Source of the DNA: Siminovitchia thermophila
GTDB taxonomy: Bacteria; Bacillota; Bacilli; Bacillales; Bacillaceae_C
NCBI RefSeq assembly: GCF_016909185.1
Contig: NZ_JAFBFH010000003.1
Coordinates: forward strand, 1 to 64,000
Direction: 5' to 3'
Length of the DNA: 64,000 nt
Below the pieces are notes generated by a model that was not told where the DNA came from, searched no databases, and saw only the letters and a program-made list of their open reading frames with translations. Shown piece by piece: positions 36,789 to 45,411 of this stretch (within the stretch, counting starts at the first letter, position 1; each line of letters opens with the position of its first letter). The position numbers and the translations under genes are program-made.

Positions 36789-37592
36789 TTAGTCTATGAT
36801 AGATTCCAAACCGTAGACAAGGGTGGTTAATTGAAGTACGGTCTCCACCGAGACTTTCACTCCGGACATAAAAGATGCCCGGTTATACGAATCATGCCTG
36901 ATTGTTAAGGTTTGTCCGTTAGAACCGAAGATCACCTGCTGATGGGCGACTAATCCCGGAAGTCTTACACTATGTATTCTCATACCGTCAACTTCGGCGC
37001 CTCTCGCACCTGAAATGGTTTCCTTTTCATTTTCGTGTCCCTGTGCCTTTGGTTCCCTGTTGACGCCGATCATTTCTGCCGTTTTGACAGCGGTCCCTGA
37101 TGGAGCATCCAATTTTTGATCATGATGCATTTCAATAATTTCAACGTCTTCAAAATACTTTGCCGCCGTTTGGGCGAATTTCATCATTAATACGGCGCCG
37201 ACCGCAAAATTCGGAGCAATGATGCAACCCAGACTTTTACGTTCAGCAAGCTCTTTTAACTCTTCAAGTTGTTCCGGCGTAAAACCGGTCGTGCCGACAA
37301 CCGGGCGCACTCCGTTTTCCAAAGCTGATTTTGTATGTAAGAAACCTAGATCGGGGGTTGTTAAATCAATCAATACATCCGCTTCCACCTCCCGGAAGCA
37401 CTCATGTATATCAGTGTAAATCGGAACATCCAGTCCCGAAAATCCTTCCATATCCGATAACAGCTTCCCGTTATTGATGCGGTCAACGACGGCTGTAAGC
37501 CGAAAATGCGGTGTTTCTTTTACAAGGTTTACTGCTTCCCTGCCCATTCTTCCCCGCGGGCCGGCTACAATAATGTTAATCTCATTCATCAT
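36789..37592 (-). CDS. dapB: 4-hydroxy-tetrahydrodipicolinate reductase
   Basis: The 267-residue enzyme has the NAD(P)-binding [10 protein letters not shown] motif near residue 12, the catalytic [15 protein letters not shown] block and the C-terminal R-x-SFMSGV segment. It acts in the diaminopimelate route to lysine, peptidoglycan and spore dipicolinate. The ATG at 37592 follows AAGGTG by six bases and overlaps the 3' end of ypjD by 11 bases. The open frame to 37670 has no family support. The three genes ypjD-dapB-bshB1 are tightly packed. Confidence 0.95.
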   Translation of the reverse strand: MMNEINIIVAGPRGRMGREAVNLVKETPHFRLTAVVDRINNGKLLSDMEGFSGLDVPIYTDIHECFREVEADVLIDLTTPDLGFLHTKSALENGVRPVVGTTGFTPEQLEELKELAERKSLGCIIAPNFAVGAVLMMKFAQTAAKYFEDVEIIEMHHDQKLDAPSGTAVKTAEMIGVNREPKAQGHENEKETISGARGAEVDGMRIHSVRLPGLVAHQQVIFGSNGQTLTIRHDSYNRASFMSGVKVSVETVLQLTTLVYGLESIID

Positions 37593-37935
37593 TTTGTTCA
37601 CCTTCATTTTTTTTAGTCCATCTGTCTTTGTCTCTCGTTTTGAACTTGTGCATGACTCGGTCGTGGGCATCTTGTAAATCGATGTCCAAGGAATTGGCCA
37701 AGCAAATCACGACAAATAACAAATCGCCAAGTTCTTCCTCTACTGTTTTTTCCGTTTCATCGGCTTTTTTCTTTTTTTCACCATAATAATGATTAACTTC
37801 CCTTGCCAGTTCCCCCAACTCTTCGGTTAATCTGGCTGTCATGGCCAAGGGACTGAAATACCCTTCTTTAAACTGGCCGATATAGTGATCCACTTCATGC
37901 TGCATTTCCTGTAACGTTTTTCTATGACTCATCAT
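37582..37935 (-). CDS. ypjD: MazG-like nucleotide pyrophosphohydrolase YpjD
   Basis: The 117-residue protein has the all-alpha NTP pyrophosphatase signature: [12 protein letters not shown] followed by [16 protein letters not shown], giving the EExxE and ExxD metal site. Such enzymes hydrolyse non-canonical or excess nucleoside triphosphates. AAGGTG precedes the ATG pair at 37935. It is the first gene of the dapB-bshB1-bshA-cca-birA run. Confidence 0.9.
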   Translation of the reverse strand: MMSHRKTLQEMQHEVDHYIGQFKEGYFSPLAMTARLTEELGELAREVNHYYGEKKKKADETEKTVEEELGDLLFVVICLANSLDIDLQDAHDRVMHKFKTRDKDRWTKKNEGEQNDE

Positions 37936-38022
37936 TTCTCACCTTGATTCATTATTTCTTCACCTTCTTACCATATGTTAGCTAATTCTTTTTTTTTATA
38001 CAAATGAAAATGCTTCAGTAAA

Positions 38023-38168
38023 GTGAAACTTCATTCAGTAGGAGTTCCATCTCCTACTGAATGTTAGTTGAACCAATCGGGCATTTAAGTGCCGTTTTCT
38101 CACACTTTGACCTTTTGTATCAAATCAGGTCTTGAAGTGGTGTATATGGCACCTTACATGTGGGGTAA
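38023..38168 (+). repeat. Dispersed structured repeat, copy C
   Basis: This is the best-preserved copy in the window. It starts GTGAAACTTCATTCAGTAGG, continues with the 12-bp hairpin ATTCAGTAGGAG-TTCCAT-CTCCTACTGAAT, then the GGGCATTTAAGTGCC block, then GACCT...AGGTC and ends CACCTTACATGTGGGGTAA. It fills the gap between the divergent ypjD and ypjC genes and is read toward ypjC. It occupies about half of the 309-base gap; no gene lies in the rest. Confidence 0.88.
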
Positions 38169-38244
38169 AAGTTGCCGCTAAATGGAGTTATTGGATATAA
38201 TGTGAAATACTCGGTGAAAAAAATGTGCAGGGAGAGAAGGAATT

Positions 38245-39120
38245 GTGCCTTTTCAATTAAAAGTAAAGAATATCCTATATATCTTATTGGGTGCGGGCAT
38301 TTTTGCATTCGGACTTGTTCATTTTAACATGCAAAACCATTTGGCTGAAGGAGGATTTACGGGAATTACCCTTCTTCTTTATTTTCTATTTCACATTGAT
38401 CCTTCCCTCACAAATTTACTATTGAATGTGCCCTTATTTTTCATTGGCTGGAAATTGCTTGGCAAAAAACCTTTTCTTTATACCCTTATAGGGACGGTTG
38501 CCGTATCGATATTTTTGTTCATTTTTCAGAGATTTGAGATTTCCATTCCGCTGGATGGCGATCTTTTTCTCGCTGCGTTATTTGCCGGGGTGTTTGCCGG
38601 CATTGGCCTGGGAATGATTTTTCGCTTTGGGGGAACAACGGGAGGCGTTGATATTATCGCCCGTCTCTTATTCAAATATAAAGGGATAAGCATGGGCAGG
38701 ACAATGTTCATTTTTGATGCATGCGTCATCCTTTTATCTTTAATCACTTACTTGGATCATCGGGAAGCAATGTATACGCTCGTTGCCGTATTTGTCGGAG
38801 CGCGTGTCATTGATTTCATGCAGGAAGGGGCTTATGCAGCGAGGGGCGCCATGATCATTTCTGAGAAACACCACGGCGAAGTAGCTGACGCCATCATGAA
38901 AGATATGGGCCGGGGCGTAACTGTATTAAGAGGACGGGGATCTTTTACAAAAGAGGAAAAAGATGTGCTCTATTGTGTGGTTGGCCGAAATGAAATTGTC
39001 CATTTAAAACGGATTATTTCAACAATCGACCCGCAGGCGTTTGTGTCTGTCATCGTCGTTCACGATGTGATGGGCGAAGGATTTACACTTGATGAAAATA
39101 AAAGACCGCTTGATCTATAA
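38245..39120 (+). CDS. ypjC: YitT-family membrane protein YpjC
   Basis: The 291-residue protein has five or six membrane helices (about residues 8-190) and a C-terminal DUF2179 soluble domain with GRGSFTKEEKDVLYCVVGR. YitT-family proteins are common in Bacillus and poorly understood. The start is the GTG at 38245, with GAGAAGG upstream. It faces away from dapB operon genes and toward the zinc protease gene. Confidence 0.88.
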   Translation: MPFQLKVKNILYILLGAGIFAFGLVHFNMQNHLAEGGFTGITLLLYFLFHIDPSLTNLLLNVPLFFIGWKLLGKKPFLYTLIGTVAVSIFLFIFQRFEISIPLDGDLFLAALFAGVFAGIGLGMIFRFGGTTGGVDIIARLLFKYKGISMGRTMFIFDACVILLSLITYLDHREAMYTLVAVFVGARVIDFMQEGAYAARGAMIISEKHHGEVADAIMKDMGRGVTVLRGRGSFTKEEKDVLYCVVGRNEIVHLKRIISTIDPQAFVSVIVVHDVMGEGFTLDENKRPLDL

Positions 39121-39417
39121 GGTAGGCTTTCTTGATATGTTAACAGCACGAGCTGAAATGAAGAACCTTAAGCCGCCCGCCAGGAATGAGACGTAGACGT
39201 TTCCAGGAGGCGGCTTGTCAGCGCGCAAGCAGTTCAAGAACTTCATATGCAGCTTTGAGTGGAGCTAACCGGAGAGCTGGGAGTAAGCCAATAGGCACCT
39301 GACATTATGTTTCCTCCCTTCTCTCACTTAGCTTGCATCAGCTTGATGTTTAGCCCTTCCTCCAGTTGAATCAATCATAAAAAAAGCCCGGTGCAAAAGA
39401 GCGCCGGACATATTTAC
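39121..39417. other. Intergenic region between converging ypjC and the zinc protease gene
   Basis: No gene is visible. AAGCCGCC (about 39170) and GGCGGCTT (about 39212) can pair into a long imperfect hairpin, but no T run follows it. The terminator of the minus-strand gene is at 39379-39409. Confidence 0.45.
39379..39409 (-). terminator. Terminator of the zinc protease gene
   Basis: GTCCGGCGC and GCCCGGTGC-type arms pair around TCTTTT on the minus strand and are followed by seven T residues, starting about nine bases past the stop codon. Confidence 0.85.
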
Positions 39418-40092
39418 CTATTCACGATTTGTAAAAATAAGGATCAATCTGAGCAATTCCAATACGGCGACAGCGGCTGCCGCAACATATGTCATCGCTG
39501 CCGCATTCAAGACTTTTCTCGCGTCGCGTTCTTCCGAGTTGCTGATCAGGCCAAGCGAGACGATCTGGTCCATGGCTCTGGAAGAAGCATTGAATTCAAC
39601 CGGCAGTGTAACGAGTTGGAATAAAACTCCCGCCGCCATCAAAACAATGCCGATTAACAGCATGTTGGAAAACGCGGTGGAAAGCAAGCCAATGATAATA
39701 AATATCCAGGCAATGTTGGAGCTGATGTTTGCAACCGGTACCAATGCGTGTCTAAAGCGCAAAGGCGCGTATCCCTGCTGGTCTTGAATGGCGTGTCCGA
39801 CTTCATGGGCTGCCACAGCGGCACCGGCAACCGATGGACGATGAAAGTTGTCTGATGACAAATGCACCGATTTGGTGATCGGATTGTAGTGGTCACTTAA
39901 AACGCCAGGGGTTTCCTTAACTTGGACATTATATAAACCGTTGGCATCCAATATTTTTCTGGCCACTTCTGCTCCTGTAATGCCGGCGGTTGTTGGAATT
40001 TTTGCAAATTTTTTATACGTACTTTGGACCCTAAATTGTGCCCATATGGGTATGATTATGATCAACAAAAAATACATTAAATATCCGCCCAT
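39418..40092 (-). CDS. YugP-like membrane zinc metallopeptidase
   Basis: The 224-residue protein has an N-terminal membrane helix, the zinc motif HEVGHAIQ (near residue 110), then two or three C-terminal helices. This matches the YugP family of zinc membrane proteases; substrates are unknown. The ATG at 40092 follows GGAGGG. In B. subtilis yugP lies elsewhere, so its place between ypjC and ypjB is a difference in gene order rather than a sign of transfer: composition looks like the neighbours. Confidence 0.9.
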   Translation of the reverse strand: MGGYLMYFLLIIIIPIWAQFRVQSTYKKFAKIPTTAGITGAEVARKILDANGLYNVQVKETPGVLSDHYNPITKSVHLSSDNFHRPSVAGAAVAAHEVGHAIQDQQGYAPLRFRHALVPVANISSNIAWIFIIIGLLSTAFSNMLLIGIVLMAAGVLFQLVTLPVEFNASSRAMDQIVSLGLISNSEERDARKVLNAAAMTYVAAAAVAVLELLRLILIFTNRE

Positions 40093-40149
40093 TTTTACCC
40101 TCCAATACAAGTAGCTTTACTATTATTTTATGGGATAACTTGCTGTTGG

Positions 40150-40935
40150 TCAATTATTTGGATCTTTTCGCTTCCTCTCTTTTTTCTCACCTTTATACTT
40201 GCGCCAACTGACATAGGAAAGTGTCAAAATAATCACGCTTCCGGTCATGGATATGACCCACCATAATGAAGGATCCGCCTCATCCTCATCCACTTCGGCA
40301 AAGAGACGCTTTAAATCGGCTTCAAAATCCTCTAGTTGGGATGTCCAATTTTGTTCAGTAAATTGTGAGCGGTAATTGTCAAAGAAAGCAATTCTTGAAT
40401 CAATTTTCTGAAGCTTTTCAGCGGGAAGATCAATTTTTAAACTTGGCTGGATTACGCTATATATGGAAAGAAAGTCGTTTAAATGACGATTGTAAGATTC
40501 CTGGTCGCCGTCCAGCGCAGCATTTTTCACTTGGCGAAAGCTGTCCATGATAGAGCCTTCCATTTCAAGCCACATGGGTTGATGATTGGATTGGACAGCG
40601 TCATTGGCCAATCGGAAGGCTGTCACCATCCGAATCCTTTCTTCTTTATCCATGTCAACGCTTGTAACTGCCCTGAGCGCCTCATGATGAGCGGCAGTAA
40701 GCACTCTTAACTCGTCCATAGTAAACGTTTGTTCTTTCATGCCTTGCTTAGAGAACTGCACGGCATAACGTTCCAAAAGGACCTTTGCTTCGTCGAACCG
40801 CGAAAATTTTGTTAGCTGCAAGGCCTCGTCAGCCAGTTGATCGAGCTCCTCAATGACAGGATCAGGTTTTGAATTGGCTAAGCCGCCATTTAGAAAGAGA
40901 GTCAGGCTCAGAAGGATCCCGGATAACAATTTCAT
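40150..40935 (-). CDS. ypjB: Sporulation-associated membrane protein YpjB
   Basis: The 261-residue protein has a signal peptide or N-terminal helix (about 1-20), a long helical extracytoplasmic domain and a single C-terminal membrane helix (WWVISMTGSVIILTLSYV) with a basic cytoplasmic end (KYKGEKKERKRKD). It matches YpjB, which is reported to affect sporulation, by position and size. GAGGAGGGG precedes the ATG. It is followed by ypjA upstream with a gap of 80 bases. Confidence 0.85.
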   Translation of the reverse strand: MKLLSGILLSLTLFLNGGLANSKPDPVIEELDQLADEALQLTKFSRFDEAKVLLERYAVQFSKQGMKEQTFTMDELRVLTAAHHEALRAVTSVDMDKEERIRMVTAFRLANDAVQSNHQPMWLEMEGSIMDSFRQVKNAALDGDQESYNRHLNDFLSIYSVIQPSLKIDLPAEKLQKIDSRIAFFDNYRSQFTEQNWTSQLEDFEADLKRLFAEVDEDEADPSLWWVISMTGSVIILTLSYVSWRKYKGEKKERKRKDPNN

Positions 40936-41015
40936 AAGTGCCCCTCCTCATACTACTTGTAAAAATGTATGAGAAAGTGGACAAGAATAGACCTTTTTTA
41001 ATATTTGCCTAATGA

Positions 41016-41606
41016 TTATTGAATATGTATTGTGTCACGATTTCTGCGCGCTGCATAATAAGCAATTCCCACCGATATAATACTCAGCCAAAATGTAAAA
41101 TAGCCAATCTCACGTACATACAGCTCGAGTCCGGGATATTTGGGATATTGCATAAATACATAATCTATGACGTCATTGTGGAAAGTCCATACTGCTGCCG
41201 CCAAAACATGTTTGATCTTCAATTGATAAAAAGGTGCATATAATACTGCCTGCAGGGCCATTGCCCCGTGAGAAGCGATCAGCATATATCCCTGCCAGGG
41301 CAGTACACCCGTGACATTCAGTGTCAGGATATTCATGACAACAGCCCAAATTCCATACTTTACAAGCGTTACGCAGGCAAACGCTTCAAAGATGGGGGAG
41401 TTTTTATTTTGAATAAAAGCCATCAGCACGAAAACAAAAAAAAGGCTGGCTGTCGGACTATCCGGAACGAATGGAATAAAGATCAAAGGTGTGATTTCCA
41501 ACTGGCTTTTATACCAGTAATAGCCATACATTGTACCGATGGCATTGACGATCAATAACATCCATAATATACGTCTATCCATCAAGATCGTTAACAACAG
41601 CTTCAC
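41016..41606 (-). CDS. ypjA: DUF1405 membrane protein YpjA
   Basis: The 196-residue protein has about six membrane helices and the family pattern NAIGTMYGYYWY near residue 20 and PDSPTASLFF near 45. Function is unknown. The start is a GTG at 41606 with AAGGCGG eight bases upstream; it gives the same N-terminal length as B. subtilis YpjA. Its position next to qcrABC is conserved in Bacillus. Confidence 0.88.
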   Translation of the reverse strand: MKLLLTILMDRRILWMLLIVNAIGTMYGYYWYKSQLEITPLIFIPFVPDSPTASLFFVFVLMAFIQNKNSPIFEAFACVTLVKYGIWAVVMNILTLNVTGVLPWQGYMLIASHGAMALQAVLYAPFYQLKIKHVLAAAVWTFHNDVIDYVFMQYPKYPGLELYVREIGYFTFWLSIISVGIAYYAARRNRDTIHIQ

Positions 41607-41631
41607 GGGGCACACCGCCTTCCCTTTACAT

Positions 41632-41656
41632 AAAAAGCCGGCAAATTTGCCGGCTT
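41632..41656 (-). terminator. Terminator of qcrABC
   Basis: AAGCCGGCAAA and TTTGCCGGCTT are a perfect 11-bp inverted repeat with no loop to spare, followed by TTT on the minus strand, ten bases past the qcrC stop. Either strand could use it. Confidence 0.85.
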
Positions 41657-41666
41657 TCAGAGTATA

Positions 41667-42440
41667 TTATTCACTTTTCAAGCTGGCAATAAATTCTGCA
41701 AGCTTGTCTAAATCTTCTTCAGAGCCATTATATTGATCCGCGGGCATTGTCCCAACACCATTTACCGCAATATCTTTAAGTTCGTCTGGACTTAAATCAA
41801 GATTGACCAATGGTGGCGCCGCAGGTCCGCCTTCAAGGTTTTCACCGTGGCAATTAATACAGCTTTGAGCCGCATATATTTTATAACCTTCTGCCTCTGT
41901 GTCTATCTCAACATCGGCTTCTTCGGTAATTTTCCCTTGTTCCTTGGCCGCTGCCCAATCGTGATTCGCAACTGCTTCCCAAGTAAGGTAAAAAACGGAA
42001 GCAAATCCAAGCAGCATAAAGGCCGTTGCCAATGGACGCTTTATCGGACGTCGTTCAGGCCCCCGATCTAGAAATGGCGCAAGCATTAAAGCACCAAAGG
42101 CAAGACCCGGGATAATCAAGACGCCAATGACGTTATACGGCCCGGAAGCGAAACGATATTTGATTAATTGATAAAGAAACAAGAAGTACCAGTCAGGCAG
42201 TGGAATATAACCGGTATCCGTCGGATCGGCAATACGTTCCAGCGGTGCCGGATGAACTGCCGTCAAACATAAGAATCCGATGAGGAACACAGCGCCAACA
42301 AGCCATTCTCTCAACAGAAAGTCCGGCCAGAATGCTTCCGTTTTTCCCGGATATTCGGAATAGTCTTTGGGAACGTTCGGCATCCGTTCAGCAGGAATAC
42401 GTGAATCGCCGACAAACTTCATCCCTTTTCCTCGTTTCAT
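41667..42440 (-). CDS. qcrC: Menaquinol-cytochrome c reductase cytochrome b/c subunit
   Basis: The 257-residue subunit fuses a cytochrome b subunit-IV-like part (three helices, with PDWYFLFLYQL and the RGPERRP loop) to a C-terminal c-type cytochrome domain with a single heme site CINCH (about residue 193). It belongs to the Bacillus bc complex that passes electrons from menaquinol to cytochrome c. The N terminus (MKRGKGMKFVGDSRIP) aligns fully with B. subtilis QcrC. It is the last gene of qcrABC. Confidence 0.96.
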   Translation of the reverse strand: MKRGKGMKFVGDSRIPAERMPNVPKDYSEYPGKTEAFWPDFLLREWLVGAVFLIGFLCLTAVHPAPLERIADPTDTGYIPLPDWYFLFLYQLIKYRFASGPYNVIGVLIIPGLAFGALMLAPFLDRGPERRPIKRPLATAFMLLGFASVFYLTWEAVANHDWAAAKEQGKITEEADVEIDTEAEGYKIYAAQSCINCHGENLEGGPAAPPLVNLDLSPDELKDIAVNGVGTMPADQYNGSEEDLDKLAEFIASLKSE

Positions 42441-42494
42441 TTTGTCCCCTCCTTTAATCCGTTACTATTCAATAATGGTTAATGGGTTATTTTT

Positions 42495-43169
42495 TTATAG
42501 TGGACCAGAAATTCCTTGTCTTCTAATCAAGATAAAGTGAGCACCCATTAAAGCCAACAATGCAGCAGGAAGGAAAAATACGTGTATGGCAAAAAAGCGT
42601 GTCAACGTTTGCGCACCGACAATCGTCGGGTCTCCTGCTATTAAAGTTTTCATAGCAACTCCGATAAACGGAATCGATTCGACAATATCCAATGTAACTT
42701 TCGTTGCGAATAATGCCTTCATATCCCATGGGAGCAAGTAACCTGTAAGTCCAAGGGCCAGCATGACAAAAAAGATAAGGACTCCTACAATCCAGTTAAG
42801 CTCACGAGGCTTCTTATATGCTCCTTGGAAAAACACACGCAACGTATGTAAAAACATCATAACAATAACGACACTGGCTCCCCAGTGATGCATGCCACGG
42901 ACGATCTGTCCGAAAGCCACTTCATTTTGAAGGTAATAAACGGATTCCCAGGCGTTTTTGATATCGGGTACATAATACATCGTTAAAAACATTCCCGATA
43001 AAATTTGGATAACGGTAACGAAAAACGTTAACCCGCCAAAACAGTAAACAAACGCAGAAAAATGGTGTGCCGGATTGACATGTTCGGGCACTTCATGATC
43101 TGCAATGTCTCTCCAAATCGGCGTAATATCCATTCGCTCGTCAATCCAGTCGTACATTTTGTTCAGCAA
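42495..43169 (-). CDS. qcrB: Menaquinol-cytochrome c reductase cytochrome b subunit
   Basis: The 224-residue protein is a short cytochrome b6-type subunit with four membrane helices. It has the heme-ligand histidines in HHFSAF and MHHWGAS and later HTLRVFF and HVFFLP. The start is a TTG at 43169 with AAGGGGG six bases upstream, giving the conserved N terminus. It begins 14 bases after qcrA ends. Confidence 0.96.
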   Translation of the reverse strand: MLNKMYDWIDERMDITPIWRDIADHEVPEHVNPAHHFSAFVYCFGGLTFFVTVIQILSGMFLTMYYVPDIKNAWESVYYLQNEVAFGQIVRGMHHWGASVVIVMMFLHTLRVFFQGAYKKPRELNWIVGVLIFFVMLALGLTGYLLPWDMKALFATKVTLDIVESIPFIGVAMKTLIAGDPTIVGAQTLTRFFAIHVFFLPAALLALMGAHFILIRRQGISGPL

Positions 43170-43183
43170 TGATTACGCCCCCT

Positions 43184-43699
43184 TTACTTCTTTTTAACGA
43201 ACGGATTTTCTTCTGGATTACCCAACATTAAAAAGCCGTCTTTTTCCTTGACTGGATAAGCATCCAACGGTCCTCTGGGCGGAGTTCCCGGAACATTGTT
43301 CCCGTCTTTCGTGTAAAGGCCGTTATGGCATGGACAGAAAAACATATCTGGGTGCTTTTCACTACCTGCCCAGTTAACGGTACAGCCTAAATGTTTACAA
43401 ATGGGAGAAAGTGCTACAACCTCTCCTTTGTCATTTTTATACACCCAAGCTGTTTGCGTTACCTCGGAGGTGTACCACCCATCCTTTTGCTCATACTTAA
43501 AGTCAACACGGACAGGTTCTTCTGTAATATCGGCCATCTTTTTATCGGTCATTTTAAAATCACCAGCAGCTTCTGCCTTTAACACAGGATCCACTGCAAA
43601 CCGAACCATCGGCAACAGCATTCCAGCCGCCATAAAGCCGCCCACTCCAGTTAGCGTATAACTTAGAAATTGGCGTCTTGTTACTGGATTTTTGCTCAT
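43184..43699 (-). CDS. qcrA: Menaquinol-cytochrome c reductase Rieske iron-sulfur subunit
   Basis: The 171-residue protein has a TRRQFL twin-arginine-type signal followed by one membrane helix, then a Rieske domain with CKHLGC and CPCHNG that hold the 2Fe-2S cluster. It is the first gene of qcrABC. GGGGGATAAGG precedes the ATG. Electron transfer goes from menaquinol through this cluster to the cytochrome c domain of QcrC. Confidence 0.96.
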   Translation of the reverse strand: MSKNPVTRRQFLSYTLTGVGGFMAAGMLLPMVRFAVDPVLKAEAAGDFKMTDKKMADITEEPVRVDFKYEQKDGWYTSEVTQTAWVYKNDKGEVVALSPICKHLGCTVNWAGSEKHPDMFFCPCHNGLYTKDGNNVPGTPPRGPLDAYPVKEKDGFLMLGNPEENPFVKKK

Positions 43700-43829
43700 C
43701 CTTATCCCCCCTCTGTCAGTAAGGTTAGTCCATCGGACAATTTATTGCGCACATTTACAAACTAGGACATCATAATAATATATCAATAAACCATGAAAAT
43801 CAATAATATACAATCGGAAACAATGTCAA

Positions 43830-44297
43830 CTATGTGGCGATTCCCTGCCACCCTTGAACGATTTCATTCATCAGCTGCTTGACCTGAGTTTCCATGATAG
43901 AGTGTTTATACTGCTCATCCAAATGTTCCAAGGGAACAGATGCGGCAAACAGCAGAGAAGCGGAAAGCTGTTCAGCCATACTGCGCCAACTTTCGTCCGA
44001 TGTCAGTAAAAAGACATACTTCACTTCATGTTCTTTCATGTGCTCGACCCACTTTTGAATCGAAGAAACTTTTTCATTGTCCGCCATCTCGCTTAAGTAT
44101 GTAAAAGGCGGCAATGCAAGCGCTCTTCCCTTAAATTGTCTTTCAAGGTGCTGTGACAACAAATGGGTGAATTCTCCCTTTTCGGCAATTTGTTTCATGT
44201 GGGAGCCAAAGCTGATCGGTATGAGCGGAACAATTACAGTATCAATGTAACTTTTTTCCTTCAAGTAAACTTCAATATCCTTTGCCTTCCACTCCAT
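43830..44297 (-). CDS. ypiF: YpiF (DUF2487) family protein
   Basis: The 155-residue soluble protein matches YpiF by position upstream of qcrA and by length. It has no signal peptide or metal motif, and its function is unknown. AAAGGAGAG precedes the ATG at 44297. The gap of 130 bases to qcrA leaves room for a separate promoter for the bc complex. Confidence 0.85.
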   Translation of the reverse strand: MEWKAKDIEVYLKEKSYIDTVIVPLIPISFGSHMKQIAEKGEFTHLLSQHLERQFKGRALALPPFTYLSEMADNEKVSSIQKWVEHMKEHEVKYVFLLTSDESWRSMAEQLSASLLFAASVPLEHLDEQYKHSIMETQVKQLMNEIVQGWQGIAT

Positions 44298-44409
44298 GTT
44301 TCACTCTCCTTTCTTTAAGTATGCTCCAAGACACTGGTTACCATTCTACCAAAAGAATGCGACTAAGACAAAAAAAACAAGGCTGGAACATAAGCAAATA
44401 CGAAATAGC

Positions 44410-44444
44410 AAAAACCGAACAATTCATTTATAATTGTTCGGTTT
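44410..44444 (-). terminator. Terminator downstream of ypiA-ypiB
   Basis: AACCGAACAATT and AATTGTTCGGTT pair around a 7-base loop; the minus-strand tail is TTTTTGC. It lies beyond repeat copy D, about 375 bases from the ypiB stop. Confidence 0.7.
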
Positions 44445-44454
44445 ATTTGTGTTA

Positions 44455-44582
44455 AAAAAATCCCTATCATCGCTACGTCAACATATTTCGCTTTCCGCAG
44501 GTCTCTTCCGCTTCCTCGGAAAGCAAAGGCCGCTTTCCTGCGGGATCTTCGGCTCGAGCTATTCCCGCAGGAGTCTACCTAT
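44455..44582. repeat. GC-rich palindromic intergenic sequence
   Basis: This segment contains CTTTCCGCAGG, TCTTCCGCTTCCTCGGAAAG, CTTTCCTGCGGG and ATTCCCGCAGGAG, several mutually complementary blocks that can fold in more than one way. Similar CTTTCC-GCGG / CCCGCAGGAG sequences are common between genes in many Bacillus genomes. No second copy was found in this window. Confidence 0.4.
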
Positions 44583-44626
44583 TTTGACAACGCTAAAAGT
44601 TTGCGTATGATACAATGGGATCCATT

Positions 44627-44773
44627 TATCCCGGCACGCATGTAAGGTGCCGTAAAACTCCCACTTCAAAATCTTGAGTGAATACAAAAGGTCCGAGTGG
44701 GAGAAAACGGCACCTAAATGCCCGATTCGTTCAACCAACATTCAGTAGGAGGCCCTACTGAATGAAGTTTCAC
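44627..44773 (-). repeat. Dispersed structured repeat, copy D
   Basis: Read on the minus strand it begins GTGAAACTTCATTCAGTAGG, has a shortened first hairpin (ATTCAGTAGG and CCTACTGAAT around GCCT), then GGGCATTTAGGTGCCG, and the long hairpin with CTCCCACT and AGTGGGAG plus AGGTGCCGT and ACGGCACCT arms. It lies 46 bases after the ypiB stop and is read in the same direction as that gene. Confidence 0.88.
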
Positions 44774-44819
44774 TTTATGGTTCGTTTTTTCATCAGCTGA
44801 TTTAGTTGTGTCCCAGACT

Positions 44820-45368
44820 TTATTTTTGCTCTCTCAGTTCTTTTAACTGCAGCGACAGCTTTTCAAAAAGATCCTTATCGCGGCGATCAAGCGCCTCATC
44901 AATGGCCGTTAACAATTTGTCCTCTTGAAATTTCAGCAGACTTTCTTTCAAAAATTGTTCCGCGATGGCTTTATCTTTTTCACTGATCAGAACCGTCTTT
45001 TTAACGAATGGATTCTCCTCCAATACCGCGGCATATTGATGAGACAAGTGTGAACCACGGAAGTTGATCTGAATATAAATATCTTCATCCCGATTCAATC
45101 GAATATCATGAAAAGATTTTTCCGCATCGGTTGTCATAATATTATCCTTATAAAACCGGAAAGGAACTTCTCTTGTGCAATGAGTGGACATGATTAATCC
45201 TCTGGGACAGAACTGGGCTTCTTCAACAAAATGAACTTTCTCCATCAACTGATCGTGGCTCATCAAATAATTCAGAATCCAGACAGATTCTCTCCTTTTG
45301 AGTTGATAACGATTTAAAAACCAGCGAATAAAATCTTTTTTTTCGTTGACAGATACAGGGGTGGCCAT
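44820..45368 (-). CDS. ypiB: YpiB (UPF0302) family protein
   Basis: The 182-residue protein matches UPF0302/YpiB throughout, with [18 protein letters not shown] near the N terminus and [17 protein letters not shown] in the middle. Function is unknown. GAGGAGGG precedes the ATG at 45368; the frame is open to 45518 but that part overlaps ypiA in a different frame. It follows ypiA by 43 bases. Confidence 0.9.
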   Translation of the reverse strand: MATPVSVNEKKDFIRWFLNRYQLKRRESVWILNYLMSHDQLMEKVHFVEEAQFCPRGLIMSTHCTREVPFRFYKDNIMTTDAEKSFHDIRLNRDEDIYIQINFRGSHLSHQYAAVLEENPFVKKTVLISEKDKAIAEQFLKESLLKFQEDKLLTAIDEALDRRDKDLFEKLSLQLKELREQK

Positions 45369-45411
45369 TTCTATTCCCTCCTCTGTGAAGATATAGCCCC
45401 AAAGGCTGATC

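Noticed and set aside
39121-39380. Long hairpin AAGCCGCC...GGCGGCTT as a ypjC terminator
   Set aside because: No T run follows it on either strand.
39418-40092. Zinc protease gene as a horizontally acquired insertion
   Set aside because: Codon use and composition match the neighbours and the family is common in Bacillaceae; only gene order differs.
41667-43699. Possible frameshift splitting a longer cytochrome b gene into qcrB and qcrC
   Set aside because: The split b6/subunit IV-cytochrome c arrangement is normal for Bacillus.
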